Shown here in pieces: positions 61,640 through 64,000 of a stretch of DNA of 64,000 nucleotides; position 1 is the first letter of the stretch; every line of letters begins with the position of its first letter. The notes under the pieces are model-generated. The model did not search any database. It was given only the letters and a program-made list of their open reading frames with translations, and was not told the origin of the DNA. Source of the DNA: Streptomyces liliifuscus (GTDB taxonomy: Bacteria; Actinomycetota; Actinomycetes; Streptomycetales; Streptomycetaceae); the NCBI RefSeq assembly GCF_016598615.1, contig NZ_CP066831.1, positions 1,116,001-1,180,000 of the forward strand, read 5' to 3'. The translations under genes and the position numbers were made by a program.

Positions 61640-64000
61640 CTACAACTCCTGGTCCCCGAAGGGGAGCGCGTCCAGGTCCCCGTCGAACTCACCGATGTTC
61701 GGGAGCATCGGCTCCAGGGCGTCGGACGGCTCGTCCTTGCGGCTGTCCGGGCCGAGGAGTGCCTGTTCGGTCCAGATGCACTTTCCTGTCGCGGTGTAGC
61801 GCGTGCCCCAGCGTCGGGAGAGTGCCGTGATCAGCTGCAGGCCGCGCCCTCCCTCGTCGGTGTCCGTCGCCCGGCGGATGCGGGGCATCGTCAGGCTGCC
61901 GTCGAAGACCTCGCAGACCAGCTCGGCGTCGTGCAGAAGGCGCAGGCTGACAGGGCCCTTGGCATGACGTACGACGTTGCCGACCAGTTCGCTGGCGAGG
62001 AGTTCCGTGGTGGGTGTCAGGCTGTCGAGGCCCCAGGCGGAGAGCTGCTCACGGACGTGACGGCGGGCCTGGCCCGCCGCCCTGGGGTCCTCGGGGAGCG
62101 ACCAGGAGGCCATCCTCTCGACGGGCAGGGCGTGCAGCCGGGCGACGAGGAGCGCCGCATCGTCGGCCGCCTGGTGCTCGGCGGGGAGAAGACCGGCCGT
62201 CAGGGTGTCACAGAGGCGTTCGAGGCGATCGCGCTCCCCGTCCGGGTCCACGTCCGTGATGTGCGCGGCGCGCAGCAGTCCGGCCAGGTCCGCCATGCCC
62301 TCGTCGATCTCGCGCGTGGACGACTCCACCAGGCCGTCGGTGTAGAGCACCAGCAGGCTGCCCTCCGGGACCGCCAACTCGACTGTCTCGAAGGGTGGTT
62401 CGGCCGCGCCCAGCGGAGGGTCCGGGGCCAGTTCCGGAAAGTGGACCCTGCCGTCGGGATGGACCAGGGCCGGCGGCGGATGGCCTGCCCGGGTGATGGA
62501 GCAGATCTGCGTGGTGGAGTCGTACAGCGCGTACAGGCAGGTGACGTACGACTCCTCGCCCATGCCGCCGACGATGTCGTTGAGATGGCTCATGATCTCG
62601 TCGGGCGGCAGTTCCAGGTCGGCGAGGGTGTGGACCGCCGTGCGCAGGCGGCCCATCGTCGCGGCCTCCGGCAGGCCGTGGCCCATCACGTCACCGACCA
62701 CGAGGGCCACCTGGCCGCCCGAGAGCGGGATGATGTCGTACCAGTCGCCCCCCACGTCCATGCCCTGTCCTGCGGGGAGGTAGCGGGCCGCCGCCGTGCA
62801 TGCCGACGGGGTGGGCAGGTCCCGAGGGAGCAGGCTGCGCTGGAGTTCGCGGGAACGGGTGTGTTCGGCGTCGTAGAGCCTCGCCCGTTCCAGGGCCTGG
62901 GCGACCAGGGCGCTGATCGTGGTCAGCAGGGTGCGTTCGTCGTCGGTGAGGCGGCGCGGGCGGTCGAAGGCCACGACGCAGACGCCGAAGGTGACGCCGG
63001 ACGCCGTCAACGGCAGGAACGCCCATGCCTGTTTGCCCGCACGCCCGGGCAGATCGGCCTGTCCGGGTGAGCGCGCGGCGAGTTCCTGCGCGGAGGACAG
63101 GAAGAGCGGTGTGTCGGACGTGATCGCGTCCCAGCCCGGGTCGCCGGACAGCCGCGGGCGGCGGTCGACGGCGGCGAGGAAGTCGTCGGGGTAGCCGACC
63201 GCTCCCACGGTGTGCAGCAACTCGCCCTCGACCGTCTGCACCAGGAGTCCGGCGGCGGCGAACGGCGGCAGCACCCGTGGGGCGAGCGCGTCCACCACGT
63301 CCCGTGACGTCGTCGCCTTCGCGAGGGCGGCCGTCAGCTCCGCCATCTGGGCGGCGCGTTCGGACGCGACCCGCTCGGCGGCCTGGCGCTCCTCGTCGTG
63401 CCGCCGCCGCTCGGTGACGTCGCTGAAGTAGAGGGTGCGGCCGTCGGGGCCGGGCACCAGCCGCAGGTGGTAGCGGCGGTCGCTCTCCGGCATACGCATG
63501 TCGAAGCCGGCGGGCTTGTCCTCGGCCGCGGCCTTGCGAAAGCGGCTCTCCATACCGGGCACCTGCTGTGCGGAGGGCAGGTCCCACAGGACACGCCCGA
63601 ACAGCTCCTCCTCGGAGAGGCCCAGCGTGCGTTCCGCCTCAAGGTTGGCGAAGGTGATCCGCCACTCGTCGTCGAACGCCAGGAATCCGTCGCTCATGTG
63701 GCGCAGCGCGCGGCTGAGGGCGTCGCGGGCGGACCGGGACTCGTTGCTCTCCCAGCCCACGCCGATCATCCGGAGGGGTTCGCCGTGTTCGTCGTACGTC
63801 GCCCTGCCGCGGGCCTGGGTCCAGCCGTACGTGCCGTCCAGGCCGCGTACGCGGTACTCCGCCTCGTAGACCGTGTGGTCGCGGATCGCCCGCTGCGCGG
63901 CGCCCAGTGTCGGGGCGAGGTCGTCGGGGTGGACGGTCCTCATCCAGTTCTCGATCTTGCCGGTGAAGTCGGCCGGTCTGGTGCCGTAGAGCTCCAGGGC
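61640..64000 (-). CDS. PAS-GAF-SpoIIE phosphatase-HATPase regulator, N-terminus beyond the window
   Basis: The frame is open to the last base (on the minus strand it enters as ALELYGTRPADFTGKIENW), so the start lies outside; 786 residues are visible. Order: PAS with TVHPDDLAPTLGAAQRAIRD; second PAS (MSDGFLAFDDEWRITFANLE); a coiled helix ERRRHDEERQAAERVASERA; GAF; SpoIIE PP2C domain with VGGDWYDIIPLSGGQVALVV, GDVMGHGLPEAATMGRLRTA and YTDGLVESSTREIDEGMADL; C-terminal HATPase ELVGNVVRHAKGPVSLRLLH and GGRGLQLITALSRRWGTRYT. It is convergent with the second kinase gene, 38 bp apart. A likely regulator of an anti-sigma/antagonist pair; partner unknown. Confidence 0.93.
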   Translation of the reverse strand, partial: ALELYGTRPADFTGKIENWMRTVHPDDLAPTLGAAQRAIRDHTVYEAEYRVRGLDGTYGWTQARGRATYDEHGEPLRMIGVGWESNESRSARDALSRALRHMSDGFLAFDDEWRITFANLEAERTLGLSEEELFGRVLWDLPSAQQVPGMESRFRKAAAEDKPAGFDMRMPESDRRYHLRLVPGPDGRTLYFSDVTERRRHDEERQAAERVASERAAQMAELTAALAKATTSRDVVDALAPRVLPPFAAAGLLVQTVEGELLHTVGAVGYPDDFLAAVDRRPRLSGDPGWDAITSDTPLFLSSAQELAARSPGQADLPGRAGKQAWAFLPLTASGVTFGVCVVAFDRPRRLTDDERTLLTTISALVAQALERARLYDAEHTRSRELQRSLLPRDLPTPSACTAAARYLPAGQGMDVGGDWYDIIPLSGGQVALVVGDVMGHGLPEAATMGRLRTAVHTLADLELPPDEIMSHLNDIVGGMGEESYVTCLYALYDSTTQICSITRAGHPPPALVHPDGRVHFPELAPDPPLGAAEPPFETVELAVPEGSLLVLYTDGLVESSTREIDEGMADLAGLLRAAHITDVDPDGERDRLERLCDTLTAGLLPAEHQAADDAALLVARLHALPVERMASWSLPEDPRAAGQARRHVREQLSAWGLDSLTPTTELLASELVGNVVRHAKGPVSLRLLHDAELVCEVFDGSLTMPRIRRATDTDEGGRGLQLITALSRRWGTRYTATGKCIWTEQALLGPDSRKDEPSDALEPMLPNIGEFDGDLDALPFGDQEL

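Overview
The window reads as a stretch of Streptomyces (or close actinomycete) chromosome. GC is very high, many starts are GTG or TTG, and neighbouring genes are often coupled through ATGA or GTGA overlaps. Typical Streptomyces families are present: SAM-dependent methyltransferases of the pfam04672 type, SpoIIE-type phosphatases, PASTA-less Ser/Thr kinases and the 2-methylisoborneol operon. No rRNA, tRNA, CRISPR array, transposase or phage gene was seen. The content is accessory catabolism and signalling.

Layout. 1-2.9 kb: the end of an SMP-30 lactonase gene, a secreted propeller-like protein and a methyltransferase. 2.9-8.7 kb: a sugar-type ABC transporter (minus strand), a junction of two broken regulator genes (LacI tail and TetR tail) and a carboxylesterase. 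8.9-11.4 kb: a divergent HxlR/RidA pair, a Nudix hydrolase and an ArsR-SRPBCC pair. 11.5-16.8 kb: a divergent IclR-controlled cluster (IlvD/Edd dehydratase and SDR on one strand; IclR, FAH-family hydrolase and zinc dehydrogenase on the other) that fits a non-phosphorylative aldonate pathway. 17.2-20.6 kb: the 2-methylisoborneol operon, consisting of a family 2B encapsulin shell with a cyclic-nucleotide-binding domain, a terpene cyclase and a GPP C-methyltransferase. 20.7-22.5 kb: an ABC-F ATPase behind a short leader ORF that contains a TTA codon.

22.7-38.7 kb is an inositol utilisation region: LacI regulator, ABC transporter, IolH-like protein, IolC, a Cgl0158-type aldolase, IolB, IolD, IolA/MmsA, an IolT-like MFS transporter, a Gfo/Idh/MocA dehydrogenase and a second TIM-barrel isomerase. 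A 14-bp palindrome TTAAAGCGCTTTAA lies just downstream of TTGACA promoters before the second ABC operon and before the iolC operon. A one-mismatch copy lies before the first ABC transporter 17 kb away, so all three are probably one LacI regulon.

38.7-47.8 kb: a D-2-hydroxyacid dehydrogenase, a LysR regulator and a co-directional operon of PxpA/B/C-like lactamase subunits, an MHS-type transporter, an SDR, an aminotransferase and an RraA-type aldolase. Together these look like a route for a substituted pyroglutamate-like lactam, which I could not match to a described pathway. 47.9-49.6 kb: small stress-type proteins (DUF5994-like, PRC-barrel, two tiny membrane proteins).

49.6-64 kb: a signalling block. 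A multidomain SpoIIE phosphatase is translationally coupled to a sugar-binding lipoprotein. A paralogous binding protein heads a divergent ABC operon. Two Ser/Thr kinases with different extracytoplasmic domains follow, and then a second PAS-GAF-SpoIIE-HATPase protein that runs off the window end.
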